DNA of 64,000 nt, from the NCBI RefSeq assembly GCF_932274485.2, contig NC_065884.2, forward strand, positions 70,578,046-70,642,045. Direction: 5' to 3'. Position numbers and translations under genes: made by a program. Numbering within the stretch: the first letter of the stretch is position 1; each line of letters opens with the position of its first letter. The stretch comes from Patella vulgata (Eukaryota > Mollusca > Gastropoda > Patellidae). The notes beneath the pieces were generated by a model. That model searched no databases, was not told where the DNA came from, and saw only the letters and a list, made by a program, of their open reading frames with translations. Positions 1 to 10,429 of this stretch are shown one piece after another.

Positions 1-426
1 TCATATCCATCGATATGCCGAATGAAGTTAATCCCTGGAGCAGAATATTTTCTTCTTATTAAACGACGTGCTTTTCTCCTTGCTATCCCATCTGGATCCA
101 GAACTCTTAAGATGTCCAGTACCATCTGCCTCCTCACCACGAACCCATAATTCCGAATAACACTTTCTCACATTGTTTGGCAGCCTAAACATTTTCCACT
201 TGAGTTAAGTCGATTCGAAAGGCGCCATTTCACCAACATAAAGTGTTTTTCGCAATCCCATTCGCTTCAGAACTGGCTTCAGGTGCCGTACACTGATCCT
301 TATTCGATGATTACATATCAAGCTCATAACAATCTCTGAATATGAATAACCCAGGTGAAAGTAGATGAAAATCAAATTGTCTCTAGAAATGAATGTTAAT
401 GGTGCGGGATGGTAAGGAGGGACCAT
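1..426 (-). pseudogene. Integrase-core (DDE) protein relic, N-terminal side, runs off left edge
   Basis: Reading leftward, a helix-turn-helix-like stretch with the words GYSYSEIV and RHLKPVLKRMGL is followed, nearer the edge, by LDPDGIARRKARR and then HIDGYD just before the window ends. This order (HTH-like head, LDP..GV.RR segment, H-I-D-G-Y-D at the start of the catalytic core) is what I know from the animal 'integrase core domain' family found in fish and invertebrates, whose members move as, or derive from, DNA-integrating elements. The rest of the core lies outside the window. The reading frame is not continuous, so the copy looks broken. A C-terminal piece of the same family lies at 50,940-51,480, just outside the other end of the duplicated tract. 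The parent element type is not known to me, so I treat it as a fossil. Confidence 0.6.
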
Positions 427-1320
427 TTTAATAACTTAATGTTACGGCAGAATGCCGTTTCCTTTCTTATTTAGTCCAAGTCTGTAATTTAAACGTAACG
501 TAATCCAAATCCGAGTTTCATACTCGACCGGTATTAGCGAACGCCCTTGATGTGCAGAAAAACGGCATGTGTTTTAGAGACCATGCATTTCTAACGCCTG
601 TTACCCTCTCACAAGTTGTAAGTTTACTTGAGAATTATGTAAAAGTGTAAACAGATATCGCAGATCATTTTCATATTATTTTTATTCACTGTCAAGTCAT
701 AATTCTGTCAAATTTAACGATTTACTTTCGGGTGTTTTTTCCCCACGCAAAATCGATATTGCTTGTGTCATGTAAGTTTGTATTCCTTGATAGGTGATGC
801 ATTCCATATTATGAGTCGTTTTAGTGCCAGCATCACTCATCAATACTTATTATTTATTAGTTATGTAGAACGTATATGTTATAGAGTTTATTGTAAATAC
901 ATGCATGTGTATTTTTATCTTTTCAGTGAAACCGTTCTTCGTTCTCTCTTTCATCACACAATCATCCAACGTTCATGTATTCTGTAACGTATATATACCT
1001 ACTTTCATTGTCATCATAATGAACGAGTTTATCAAACATGGGTACAGGAATAAACGAATAACGATTGATTTTTCTACTTCCTTTTTTATTTTTAACGAAC
1101 CGTCATTGCAGGAGCAATACTTAATGTTTTTTCACCACACGTCTAACACGTACATCCCATAATTTATTGTACACTGATTGCCTAATATGAAGTTGGAAGT
1201 CGGAAGTCCCTCCACGACCTCCGTACAGATAGCAATATTATTATAAAACTTAGAAAGAGTCTGTTAACATACTATTCACAGGGTTATCAAATATCCTTTC
1301 CCTCATTATATATAACTACT
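427..1320. other. Intergenic, no gene recognised
   Basis: AT-rich single-copy sequence. Short open frames on the plus strand show no family resemblance, no codon pattern and no counterpart elsewhere in the window. I see no repeat or RNA gene here. Confidence 0.5.
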
Positions 1321-1480
1321 ATTTAGGCGTCGAATTCTAACTACCAAGGGATCGTTGACGTACACGCCAATGTGTACACGGGATCTCGGTTTATCGTCCC
1401 ATCCCAACGATTAGACATTTGTCCTTGTCAGGCCGCCTGAGGTAAATCACACCGGAAAATCCCGATGAACTTTCTCGGTC
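1321..1480 (-). repeat. SINE fragment (main tRNA-headed family)
   Basis: Contains the SINE body words 'gtgtacacgggatctcgg' and 'cgtcccatcccaacga', then 'gaactttctcggtcaaca'. These match the body of the full copies at 2,118-2,487 and 62,069-62,425. Both ends are missing and divergence is higher than in the full copies, so this is an old truncated insertion just outside unit U1. Confidence 0.7.
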
Positions 1481-1639
1481 AACACGGTTAGATCTATTTG
1501 ATAAGCTCAACTTCAAGTTTGGTTAATGATCACAAGATGTAAACAAGACTAGCGCTAATCCCAATCCTAACCGTTGACCTAGCTCTATCGCTTACCCTAA
1601 CTAACCTACAATCTCACCAACAATCACGTGCCTTAACCT

Positions 1640-1748
1640 CATATACATCTTAGCGACGTTGGTGAAATTTGAGTTGGCCTGAACAAACAGATCTAGCCGG
1701 ACAACACCGGGAGCGAACCAGCGTCTTACTAAGCCACTGTGATTCCCC
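1640..1748 (-). repeat. tRNA-like SINE head, second family
   Basis: On the minus strand the sequence reads GGGAATCACAGTGGCTTAG, then AAGACGCTGG, then TTCGCTCCCGG. This resembles a compressed tRNA A-box/B-box head without a full anticodon arm. The body ('ggccaactcaaatttcacc') is unlike the main SINE family. The same element lies in U3 at 50,655-50,780. It is truncated at the U2 junction and so absent from U2. Confidence 0.5.
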
Positions 1749-2117
1749 AGTGTAACCATAAACACAAATATTTTCTAACTTGGCCTAATACAAACACACT
1801 GGTAAACCCGTCCCAGGATAGGTCACGTCAATTGTATGCATCAATAGAGAAAGGTTATGTGACGTCAATAGAAAAAGTTGTCACGTGGTATGACATCAAT
1901 AGAAAGGGGAATACCCTGATTTTAAAATTCAAACCAAACACATCGCCTGGCTACAGTAGATCGTTAAAATTAATAATTACTGATATACATTTCAACTGGC
2001 TGCACGTAAGTAGTATATCAATACTAAATTCTAAAAAAACAAACATGATTACGCCAGACTGCAGTAAATATTAATAATTAGTAACTGCAGTTAAACGTAC
2101 ATTATGCATGAACTAAA

Positions 2118-2487
2118 AATGAATTGAAATGGAGTTTAACGTCCTACTGTTCTGCTCCTAACCTGGGCTAATGAAGACGGGCATACGCCATACAGTGTGC
2201 TATGAGGAAAATTTTGCCCGGACAGCGGCACTACGGCCTGCTCTTATATCGAATTCCAACTGCCAAGGGATCTTTTACGTGCACGCCAATGTGTACACGG
2301 GACCTCGGTTTTTCGTCCCATCCAAACGACTAGACAGCTTTCCTTGTCAGTCCCTCCGTCCTGCATCACTGACAAGGGAGAACCACGCCGGAAAATCTGG
2401 ATGAACTTTCTCGGCCAATGCAGGGATCGAACACCCGACCTCCAGGCTAGTGAGCTAGCGTCTTACCCACTTAGCCACGTGATCCCC
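2118..2487 (-). repeat. Full-length tRNA-headed SINE in U1, with 12-bp target duplication
   Basis: On the minus strand it begins GGGGATCACGTGGCTAAG (A-box-like), has GTGTTCGATCCCTG (B-box-like) about 45 bp on, a body of about 250 bp, and ends with GTTAAACTCCATTTCAATTC. The flanks carry GCATGAACTAAA at 2,106-2,117 and 2,488-2,499, a direct 12-bp target-site duplication. The head would serve as an internal RNA polymerase III promoter, and movement would need a LINE's reverse transcriptase. U2 has the same insertion at the same site and U3 has the site without it. Confidence 0.9.
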
Positions 2488-2499
2488 GCATGAACTAAA

Positions 2500-2809
2500 T
2501 CTGCTTAATGCAGGTCTTTCTATAGGACTGAAATGTTATCTAAATCATTATTTAAACATTAACTTATCCAGACCATAATCAACTCTCGATGTCATCGCTA
2601 CTCTGCGATATTTACTGGATTTGAATCCGATCTGCTGCTCAACGCTCATTGATGATTAAATCCAAAATGGATAATCGAAACTATATTTTTTATCGTAACG
2701 ACTGTACTAATGATGATCGAGGCTAGGTCTAAAATTCAAAAGCTAATATCTCGGTTCAGAGTGATCAATTTGACTGAAATGATCAACAAATTACCTTTAC
2801 ATTATCTAG
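2500..2809 (+). other. Duplicated flank without a gene
   Basis: The sequence is shared with 16,967-17,275 and, inverted, with 49,960-50,235. It contains stop codons in all frames at close spacing and no recognised element. Confidence 0.5.
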
Positions 2810-3745
2810 TTTTTATACGCCCACAATTTCTTGTGGACTTGTATATTGTCGTCGCGTCTGGACGTCCGTCCACAATTGTTTGTCGACACTCTACAGGTCA
2901 CAATTTTTATCCGATTTCAACGATCTTGAAATATAGATCTCGGCTGCTTTCGATATTGGCATATATCGGACCGTAACTTCATGAATTATGGCCCCTGATT
3001 GTACGAAAAAACACGTTTTAGCCTGTGGACACCCCCACCCCCCCTACGCAAATAGTGTAAACATCTGGTATATCACGGTTATGGCCCCTGATTGTACGAA
3101 AAAATGCGTTTTTTCTTGTGGACCCTATAGAGGTCACAATTTTATTCCGATTTAATAAACCGTTTGAATATATCACCGTTACACCGTAATCATGGTTGAG
3201 TTCGAATTTCGTGAAAATCAGACCAAAACTGACGGACAAAATGACTTCCCCCGTACGCTAATAGTGTAAAAATATGTCATCAAGGTTGTGGACCCTCGAA
3301 AGGTCACAATTTTGATAAAACTTGACATGCATGTTTATAACCCCAAGATCTTGGTTTCCTTTCGATATTTGCGCATATCGGATCGTAACTTCCTGAATTA
3401 TGGCCCCTGATTGTACGACAAATCACGTTTTTAGCTTGTGGTCCCTCTAGAGGTCACAATTTTTATCCGATTCAAAACAACGTTTTAGTATATCACCGTT
3501 ACACCCGAATGATGGTTGAGTTTGAAATTCGTGAAAATCGGACCAAAACTGCCTGACAAAATGGCCACCCCTCGTATGCAAATAGTGTAAATATATGGTA
3601 CATAAAGGTTGTGGACCGCCTAAAAGACACAATTTTGATCCGATTTTGATGAAACTTGACATACATCTTTATAACCCAAAGATCTTGGTTCCTGCCGATA
3701 TTCGCACATATGGCCCTGAATTGTTTGTTTAGCTTGTTCTCTATC
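2810..3745 (+). repeat. Dimeric satellite array with terminal motif, U1
   Basis: It starts with the family's terminal motif TTTTTATACGCCCACA, then repeats the two alternating half-units seen elsewhere ('ttgtggaccctcgaaaggtcac' type and 'agcttgtggtccctctagagg' type). Roughly two and a half units of about 335 bp are present. It ends about 330 bp upstream of the ankyrin gene with a 'ctatccatctatccaa' flank. Counterparts are 17,276-17,895 (shorter) and 49,115-49,955 (inverted). Confidence 0.75.
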
Positions 3746-4165
3746 CATCTATCCAAATGTGGGCGCTGCCTGGCGGTCGCTGGTTAACTATTATAGTGAG
3801 AACTACCAGCTCTATCTAAACTCCCATAATGCACCTGTAACATTAATAATTACTGATTATTAATTTAAAAAATGAAATGAATGGGGTTTAACGTCATACT
3901 GTTCTGCTCCTAGATACACATTTAAACTGGCTGCACTTGGGTGTAATGTTATATAGATTTTTGGTTTTGGTTTTTTACGTTTTAATGGGTTTTTATAATT
4001 CAGAACAATAATACAGGCAAAGACTTAACAGTAAAAATAACCCAGATAGATGGCTTACTGGAGTGTTATTTCATCCATTGTATGGAACCAGAGGTGTTCA
4101 AACAAATAGGCATTAAGTACAGACACGGTTTGTGTAGATTTATCAAACACATCACCACAAACACT
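3746..4165 (+). promoter_or_regulatory. 5' flank of ankyrin gene copy 1
   Basis: Immediate upstream sequence of the ankyrin frame. It contains a SINE tail remnant ('aatggggtttaacgtcat' near 3,885). An upstream in-frame ATG at 4,082 would add 28 residues, but U3 has a stop in the matching stretch, so the addition is unlikely to be used. No TATA box stands out. Confidence 0.3.
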
Positions 4166-5392
4166 ATGGGAAACCGTAAAAGTAAAGCACTATTGTGGTC
4201 GTGTAAGGATGGTGATTATGATAGCATTGTGCCGTTGCTGAAACGCGGAGCCAGCGTTGAATATACTGATTTTTATGGTAATACTCCACTGCTTGCAGCT
4301 ATCAAGAATCATCATACAAATTGTGTAGAGTTGTTACTGAATAATGAATATTCCCCTGCCAATACAAAACACAGGGACAAGACTGTGAACACACCTTTAA
4401 TGGTGGCAGTAAATAATGTAGATATTGTCAGATTGTTGATAAACAGTGGGTGCCAATTAAATAAGACGAATCGGTTTAAAGATTCTGCACTACACCTGGC
4501 TGTCCGATTTAAAAATGTTAAAGTGGTTGAATTACTTGTGAAAAGTGGTATTGATGTTACCCTTAAAAATAAGAATGGCCGTACCGCACTACACATGGCT
4601 TCCATTCTTAACTACGAGAGAATTGTCAACATATTGGTATCGAAACAGCAAAACAGTGCTGAAGTCCGAGATGCATTGGAGTCTGGTGAAAGGGCGCTGG
4701 TCAAAAAATTACTTAAACACGTCGCTTTCTTGGATGTTGGGTTACTAGAAATCCCTTACCGTAACGAAGACTCACAAATGGTGGAGATTTTAATGGAGAG
4801 ATATCTGAACCAGGATTCTACCACTTGCAAATGTTTGTTATTTTATCCTGTGAAGTATCGTGACTTAAAGTGGACTAAAATATTAATCGAACGCGGTATT
4901 CCCTTCGATCCGTCGTTGCTAGATGTCGCTTATGCAAACAGAGATTTCGAAATGGTGGATATTTTAATCGAGAAGGGCCTAGAACATACTATTGATAAAC
5001 AAAGTAGTAAACCAATGATAAATTATGCTGTGAAACATAGCGACCTAAAGCGGGTTAAAATATTACTTGAACAGGACAGCCACTTCGATTCGTCGTTACT
5101 AAACGTCGCTTATATACACAAAGATTTCGAAATACTGAATATTTTAATAGAGAAGGGCCTGGAACATAATATTGATAAGACAAGTAGTACACCAATGATA
5201 TGTTATTGTGCAGAGTATAATGACCATGATTGGGTTCAAAAGCTGTTGAATCATAAACGCTACACCTATATTCTAAATCGTGTAGGGTCGTTTCTAGATC
5301 AGACCGACATTTACACAGCCACCAAAGCGGTTGTCAAGTATTTTCATGTTGATAGAAATTCAATCGGATTTACAACGTACGAATACTCTTGA
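4166..5392 (+). CDS. Ankyrin-repeat protein, copy 1 (408 aa, predicted N-myristoylated)
   Basis: Intronless frame encoding at least four canonical ankyrin repeats in about residues 5-170, with words such as GNTPLLAA, NTPLMVAV, DSALHLAV and GRTALHMA. A longer degenerate helical-repeat region follows in which ILIERG and ILIEKGLEH recur about every 66 residues. Such repeats form protein-binding surfaces; no enzymatic domain is visible. I chose the ATG at 4,166 because its context is strong (A at -3, G at +4), MGNRKSK is conserved in all three copies, and the upstream extension is interrupted in copy 3. G2 and S6-K7 fit the N-myristoyltransferase consensus, implying membrane attachment. It ends EYS where the other two copies run on 14 residues further. 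The partner and pathway are unknown. The frame is open, which argues against long neutral decay. Confidence 0.75.
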   Translation: MGNRKSKALLWSCKDGDYDSIVPLLKRGASVEYTDFYGNTPLLAAIKNHHTNCVELLLNNEYSPANTKHRDKTVNTPLMVAVNNVDIVRLLINSGCQLNKTNRFKDSALHLAVRFKNVKVVELLVKSGIDVTLKNKNGRTALHMASILNYERIVNILVSKQQNSAEVRDALESGERALVKKLLKHVAFLDVGLLEIPYRNEDSQMVEILMERYLNQDSTTCKCLLFYPVKYRDLKWTKILIERGIPFDPSLLDVAYANRDFEMVDILIEKGLEHTIDKQSSKPMINYAVKHSDLKRVKILLEQDSHFDSSLLNVAYIHKDFEILNILIEKGLEHNIDKTSSTPMICYCAEYNDHDWVQKLLNHKRYTYILNRVGSFLDQTDIYTATKAVVKYFHVDRNSIGFTTYEYS

Positions 5393-5451
5393 TGTTTTTT
5401 TAATCCAAAGTAGGACTTTAAAAGTCATTGAATACGGTCATACATCATATC

Positions 5452-5530
5452 AGTGTGCTTGAAGGGCAATTTTGCTACGGCCTTTTTTTATTTCGAATTC
5501 CAAATGTCACATGACAGGAATTCATCATTT
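5452..5530 (-). repeat. SINE body remnant downstream of ankyrin copy 1
   Basis: 'cagtgtgcttgaagggcaat' and 'tttcgaattccaaatgtc' match a decayed piece of the main SINE body. In the other two copies the ankyrin frame stops inside this remnant. Confidence 0.55.
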
Positions 5531-5815
5531 GTCACGAATAACTCAAAACAATGTTCTCATCTTGCGGCTAAGCGAAGTTTACACGATCGACTGACTCATC
5601 AGACAAATGGTCGGATGGACAGCTTGTGGCATGGATAGGATCAGTTCTATTCATGACCAACTCATGCAATAGCCAATCAAATTGCGTTATATTAGACAAC
5701 GTCATGTGACCTGAATTCCTGATTAAAGATGTCTTTTTCTGTCCCTACGAGTACTTTGACGTCCTATAGAATTGATTTTAAACCTATCCACGACTGAATT
5801 AGAATATTTAATAAC
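5531..5815 (+). other. Duplicated 3' flank of ankyrin copy 1
   Basis: Shared with 19,600-19,904 and, inverted, 45,331-45,640. No gene seen. This is plausible 3' UTR or terminator territory for the ankyrin gene, though no clear AATAAA lies close to the stop. Confidence 0.4.
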
Positions 5816-6275
5816 GGTAATAATATTGCTAGAATTTTTGCTCTTGAAATTAATGGTGGCAGTATATTTCATTAATTGATATCTTTGGCAAGTTAGTAAT
5901 TTCAAACATATTCACATATGTAGTGTGTACTAAATCAACTTAGGGTTTAAATGACATATTGTTCTATAAAAAAGAGTTATTTAGCCAAAACATGTGTCGA
6001 TAAAATACCATCAGATATCACGTGCATGGAACTTTACCATTGCATCATTTGGCTTAATTTAACCAATCATATCGTTAATTGCACAGGTTCAGGGTCATGA
6101 TCACACTTGTTTGTGCATGATATCCATAAGTCTTATAAACGAAATCATATTAAACTTTAAGTCAGACTTCCATTAGATTCCAGAGAGGTTCCGTTTGAGT
6201 TCCTGGCTAGGGTGGGGAAATGGTTTTAGCTAGTATTGCTATGCTTGTGCTTGTATCCATATTATGCAGCTATAT
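5816..6275 (+). mobile_element. Solo LTR-like sequence, U1
   Basis: A block of about 455 bp beginning at the position of TGTAATAATAT and ending ATATTATGCA, the TG...CA pattern of an LTR. In U2 and U3 a related block appears on both sides of a non-coding internal region. Here only one block is present with nothing internal, as expected after recombination between two LTRs. The element is a broken fossil. Confidence 0.55.
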
Positions 6276-7805
6276 ATATATATAATGTAGAAGCGAACTG
6301 TTGCATTGTTATTCCTGGTAGGACAAACGTCTTAAGAAAAGAGTAAGAAGTAAATACACAACGTGAAGACAGCTAGAGACAAATATTCTAGACGATCACA
6401 AGGCTGCAGAAATATGTAGTAAGAAAAGATGCATGAGTCGTACGTAGGATGTGGCGCCCGGTATCTGAAATCGCCCACTTTCCACGTCAGACAAAAGACC
6501 TATGGTGCTACATAACATTGTATACGAAACATGGACTTTGTGGAGCCCGCGGCATCTACACCAAGACGGGGGTGAGAAGCGTCGCCTTACTGCGAAATTA
6601 TTGAGTTACTAAGAAGGAACAAATGTTAATGTTGCCATACAATGTATAGATTAGACGTTTGAATGTTGCATCCGACGGTTGTATTGATTGATTCTATCGT
6701 CTAAACGTCGCTTAAATGTATGCGGAGAGCGAAATATGTGTGTATGTTTGACACTCATACAACAGTGTATATTTAGCAAATAACTCAACTTTAGCAAGAT
6801 TGTCAACTTTGGAACACTGTATCCACAGCTGAATTTCCAATGCCTGAAAAGGCACAGATGTATGTTCTTTCTAAACCTTAGAGCTTATTTCTTACCCCAT
6901 AATATGTTGTTCTTAAATCGTATAATAGAACACAAATACTTTTAACAACCACATTGTTTAATCGCGGATGTTAGTGACATTTTAAAACGTTATATCTTTC
7001 AAATTATTTTGAGGAATCCTTCATATCAAGTATGCTGGAAAAATTTGATTGAAACAAAGCGCTAAGCTAAGAAAAATACAAGGCATGCCGACAAGTTGAA
7101 TTCCATATTTTAAAGAACCCTTTTCTGTATCTGTGCAGCTCGTCAGAAATGTCTTTGTGTTTATTTGTTGTATATGGGTATAATTTGGGTGTTTATTCCC
7201 TCGAAGCCACAGTTATTGACCGTAACGGATTAAAGGAGGTCGTTTTCGACGCCTTCGTGGGAATCCAGCTCCTAGAGATTAGAATGGATTAAAAATATAA
7301 CAATGGAGTTATAGATTGTTATGATCAGAATTTACACTTTCACAATCTCCAATGTGATTAATTAACTAACATTTTAACACGTTTGGAATATGACTTTAAG
7401 AAATAAAAACAAATTAATTTAATTTCACCAAATAAAGACACCCTGTCGAAATACTCGACTTAAAGTAAACAAGTCTCTAACTCAATATCATCCAAAATCT
7501 TCTACATTGCAAACACGAATTATTTGTCAATTTAAATCAACATTGATGTTGTGAACTTACGGGGAAAAGATGGGCTTTTGATAACCAATAATTAAGACAA
7601 AATAAACATTTTACCATTGGTACACGAATCGTGTACCATGGTGAATTTCAGTGCCATTTGTAACAAGGGACTCGTAGAACGAGGCTAGATATATCCCACA
7701 AGTCATGTCAAACGGTGACGTTATGTTCTTATTTGGAAAAGCATGCACAATAAACACAATTGTTAAAGAGTGGAATAAACAGACGCTAGAGATTGTCACT
7801 CGATT
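6276..7805 (+). other. Conserved U tail with small open frames
   Basis: This tail is common to all U copies (23,225-24,770 and inverted 40,400-42,000). It holds a frame at 7,149-7,292 starting MSLCLFVVYGYNLGVYS. The frame has a signal-peptide-like start and a GLKEVVFDAFVGIQL segment faintly like the first exon of a secreted type-B carboxylesterase. A minus-strand frame with NKNITSPFDMTCGIYLASFY lies near 7,620-7,760. Neither has proven function. The esterase idea rests on a short stretch and lacks the GIPYA..P motif. Confidence 0.3.
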
Positions 7806-7806
7806 G

Positions 7807-8395
7807 TTCATGTGGACGTATTATACCGTCGCCCCTGTTTGTCCGTCCACAATTTGTTTGTGGACACTCTACAGGTCACAATTTTCATCCGATTTTGACT
7901 AAACGTAAAGTGTGTAAAAATATGGCATATCAAGGTTGTGGACCCTCTAGATGTTACAATTTTAATCTGCACATCGGATCATAACGTACGAAAAATCGCG
8001 CTTTTTAACTTGTGGTCCCTGTAGAGCTCACAATTTTTATCCGATTTAAAAACAAAACGTTTTGATATATCACCTTTACACACTAATGATGGTCGAGTTC
8101 GAATTTCGTGAAAATCGGACCAAAACTGTCGGGACAACAAATTGCCCGCCCCTTGTACGCAAATAGTGTAAACATCTATTATATCAGGGCTGTGGACCTC
8201 CTAGAGGTCACAATTTTGATGAAACTTGACATGCATGTTCCTTTCGATATTCGCGCATATCGGGCCGTAACTTCCTGAATTATGGCCCTTGATTTTAAGA
8301 AAAATCTCGTTTTGAGCTTTTGGTTCCTCTAGAGGTCACAATTGTTTGTGAATATATCACAGGTATACACTAATGATGGTTGAGTTCGAATTTCT
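7807..8395 (+). repeat. Dimeric satellite array, V1 left end
   Basis: Opens with the family's terminal sequence 'ttcatgtggacgtattatac', followed by alternating half-units with CTCTAGAGG or a variant in each. It matches the inverted array at 38,820-40,010. Confidence 0.75.
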
Positions 8396-8397
8396 TG

Positions 8398-8648
8398 CAA
8401 ATACAGTGTGCTATGACGGAAATTTTGTCCGGACAACGGCAATACGACCTACTCTTCAATCGAATTCAAACTTTTACGTGCCCGCCAAAGTGTACTTGGA
8501 ACCTTGGTTTTCCGTCCCATCCGAACGACTCGTCAGCTGTCCCTGTCAGGCCGCCTGTCAAGCCACAAATACAAGGGTAAACCAAGCCGGAAAATCTGGA
8601 TGAACTTTCTCGGCCAATTCAGGGATCGAACACCCGACCTCCAGACTG
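8398..8648 (-). repeat. SINE lacking its 3' tail, V1
   Basis: Body and B-box ('cagggatcgaacacccgacc' on the plus strand) of the main SINE family, diverged (CCTGTCAAGCC insertion). The tail end is fused to satellite sequence and the head end to an ATAAT microsatellite. Counterpart at 38,537-38,790 on the other strand. Confidence 0.7.
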
Positions 8649-8674
8649 GAATAATATAATATAATATAATATAG
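8649..8674. repeat. ATAAT microsatellite
   Basis: About five ATAAT units next to the SINE head. The inverted copy is near 38,510-38,535. Confidence 0.8.
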
Positions 8675-8682
8675 GTTTTTAC

Positions 8683-8945
8683 TGTCTGCTAGAAGTAACC
8701 AATAGCTAACAGACAAGACTGGCTAACAAACAAGTTTAGACAGACAAGATTGTCTGCTAGAAGTAACCAATAGCTAACAGACAAGACTGGCTAACAAACA
8801 AGTTTAGACAGACAAGATTGTCTGCTAGAAGTAACCAATAGCTAACAGACAAGACTGGCTAACAAACAAGTTTAAGACTGGCTAACAAACAAGTTTAGAC
8901 AGACAAGATTGTCTGCTAGAAGTTACCAATAGCTAACAGACAAGA
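8683..8945. repeat. 68-bp tandem repeat
   Basis: The phrase 'gtctgctagaagtaaccaat' starts at about 8,684, 8,752, 8,820 and 8,911, so the period is 68 bp with one enlarged unit. Each unit contains CAGACAA-GA-TTGTCTG, a 7-bp inverted repeat. Copies lie at 34,605-34,745 (+) and 38,389-38,500 (-). Confidence 0.85.
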
Positions 8946-9094
8946 ATAAATCTAGGTCAAAATATTCACCTCTTAGCACAATGGATTGATCTGTTCTAAT
9001 CACGTGAGTGATCAGTTCTATCCAGTGATCACCCACGATACTAATTTATAGTAGAAAACACAGAATAAAAGAAACGAAACGAAATGCAATATTA

Positions 9095-10200
9095 ATAGTA
9101 GATTGAACCTTACAATTCACCCTGAAGTTATTAATGTGCTAAGAAAATGTTTATATTTTCTTAAAAATAATAAATTGTTCTTTTAAATGGTATGTGATAA
9201 TATAATATACTTGGAATTTGATTTTTCATATTTCATTTCGCTGCGACAAGACAGCATCCTATATCAATACGGCCTCGATATCTACTACCCCACCCCTCTA
9301 ATACCTTACAATTCACCCTGTAGATGTTAATGTGCCAGGAAAATGTTTATATTTTCTTAAAAATAATAAATTGTTCTTTTAAATGGTATGTGATAATATA
9401 ATATACTTGGAATTTGATTTTTCATATTTCATTTCGCTGCGACAAGACAGCATCCTATATCAATACGGCCTCGATATCTACTACCCCACCCCTCTTATAC
9501 CTTACAATTCACCCTGTAGATGTTAATGTGCCAGGAAAATGTTTATATTTTATAAACGATTATAAATTACTCTTTTAAATGGTATCGTTATACTTGGAAT
9601 TTGGTTTTTCATATCACATTTTGTTGCTGCAAATGAAGGCATCCTGTATAAATACCGTCTCAAGGTCTACTGCTGCCCCATCCCCCACTCTTATACCTTA
9701 CTATTCGCCAAGAAGATATTAATGTGCCAGGACATTGATTATATTTTCTTAAAGATGATAAAAAGTTCTTTTAAATGGTATATGATAATATACTTGGAAT
9801 TTGATTTTTCATATGACATTTTGTTGCCTGAAATAACAGCATCCTGTATAAATATACCGCCTCAAGGTCTGCTACCCCCCCCCCCCCTTATACCCCACTA
9901 TTCACCCTGTAGATATTAATGTGCAACGACAATGTTTATATTTTCTGAAAGATAATAAAAATCTCGTTTAAATTGTATTCGCAATTTGATTTTTCGAGTA
10001 GCATTTCGCCGCTGTATAAATATCGTCTCGATGTTTGGCACCATCCCACCCTTATCGTTTCCTTATATTCATCAAGCTATTATACTAGGAAATGTTTGTA
10101 TTGTATTGAAAACTATAGCTGATGTAAAGTATTCTGTCGGTCAACAATTTGGTCTTCGCCTTGATAGGGCTGCTGTTACAATGCAATGTTTTTAATTTGA
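9095..10200 (+). repeat. 196-bp tandem repeat array, V1
   Basis: The phrase 'ttaatgtgc' recurs at 9,131, 9,327, 9,523, 9,719 and 9,916, giving a strikingly constant 196-bp period. The array decays into a sixth partial unit near 10,080. Each unit carries 'ggaatttgatttttcatat' and a C-rich 'ctaccccacccctctt' tract. Related arrays: 34,915-35,350 (+) and 37,560-38,235 (-). Confidence 0.9.
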
Positions 10201-10255
10201 TGTCAAACAATAAAGTAACAATAGAAAGAACACTGTCGCACTTCATATTTTAACG

Positions 10256-10309
10256 CGACAATACGACATTTTCACCCGACACCACGACACTGAAAATGTC
10301 GTATTGTCG
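10256..10309. repeat. Inverted repeat with 19-bp arms
   Basis: CGACAATACGACATTTTCA at 10,256-10,274 is followed after 16 bp by its exact reverse complement at 10,291-10,309. Further CGACAATACGAC-type words surround it. The inverted copy is at about 37,330-37,385. Confidence 0.85.
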
Positions 10310-10429
10310 GTTTAAATTGTCGTATTAAAATATCGTGATGTCAGGTTGTCGGCCATGTTCCCCTCAATATACAGCATGATTATGTACACTGATCCTGGTG
10401 TTGATCAAGAAAGTCCCCCGGGATTTTAC

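Larger units (their letters stand above)
1485..7805 (+). repeat. Segmental duplication copy U1
   Basis: The first of three copies of unit U. It holds a tRNA-like SINE head, a full SINE, a satellite array, the ankyrin gene, a solo LTR-like sequence and a conserved tail. From position 1,776 it runs in parallel with U2 (from 16,248). From about 1,485 it matches U3 read on the minus strand, starting from 50,922. Long runs are identical by eye, with scattered substitutions and a few indels. Its right end is fused directly to satellite sequence, and it lacks about 0.7 kb that U2 and U3 both carry between the tail and the satellite. Confidence 0.85.

Noticed and set aside
4312-4605. Antisense frames of about 97 codons over the ankyrin genes
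   Set aside because: They mirror the codon pattern of the ankyrin frame on the opposite strand and vary in the same way in all copies.
8683-8945. CRISPR array
   Set aside because: Units are complete 68-bp repeats with no unique spacers, in an animal genome.
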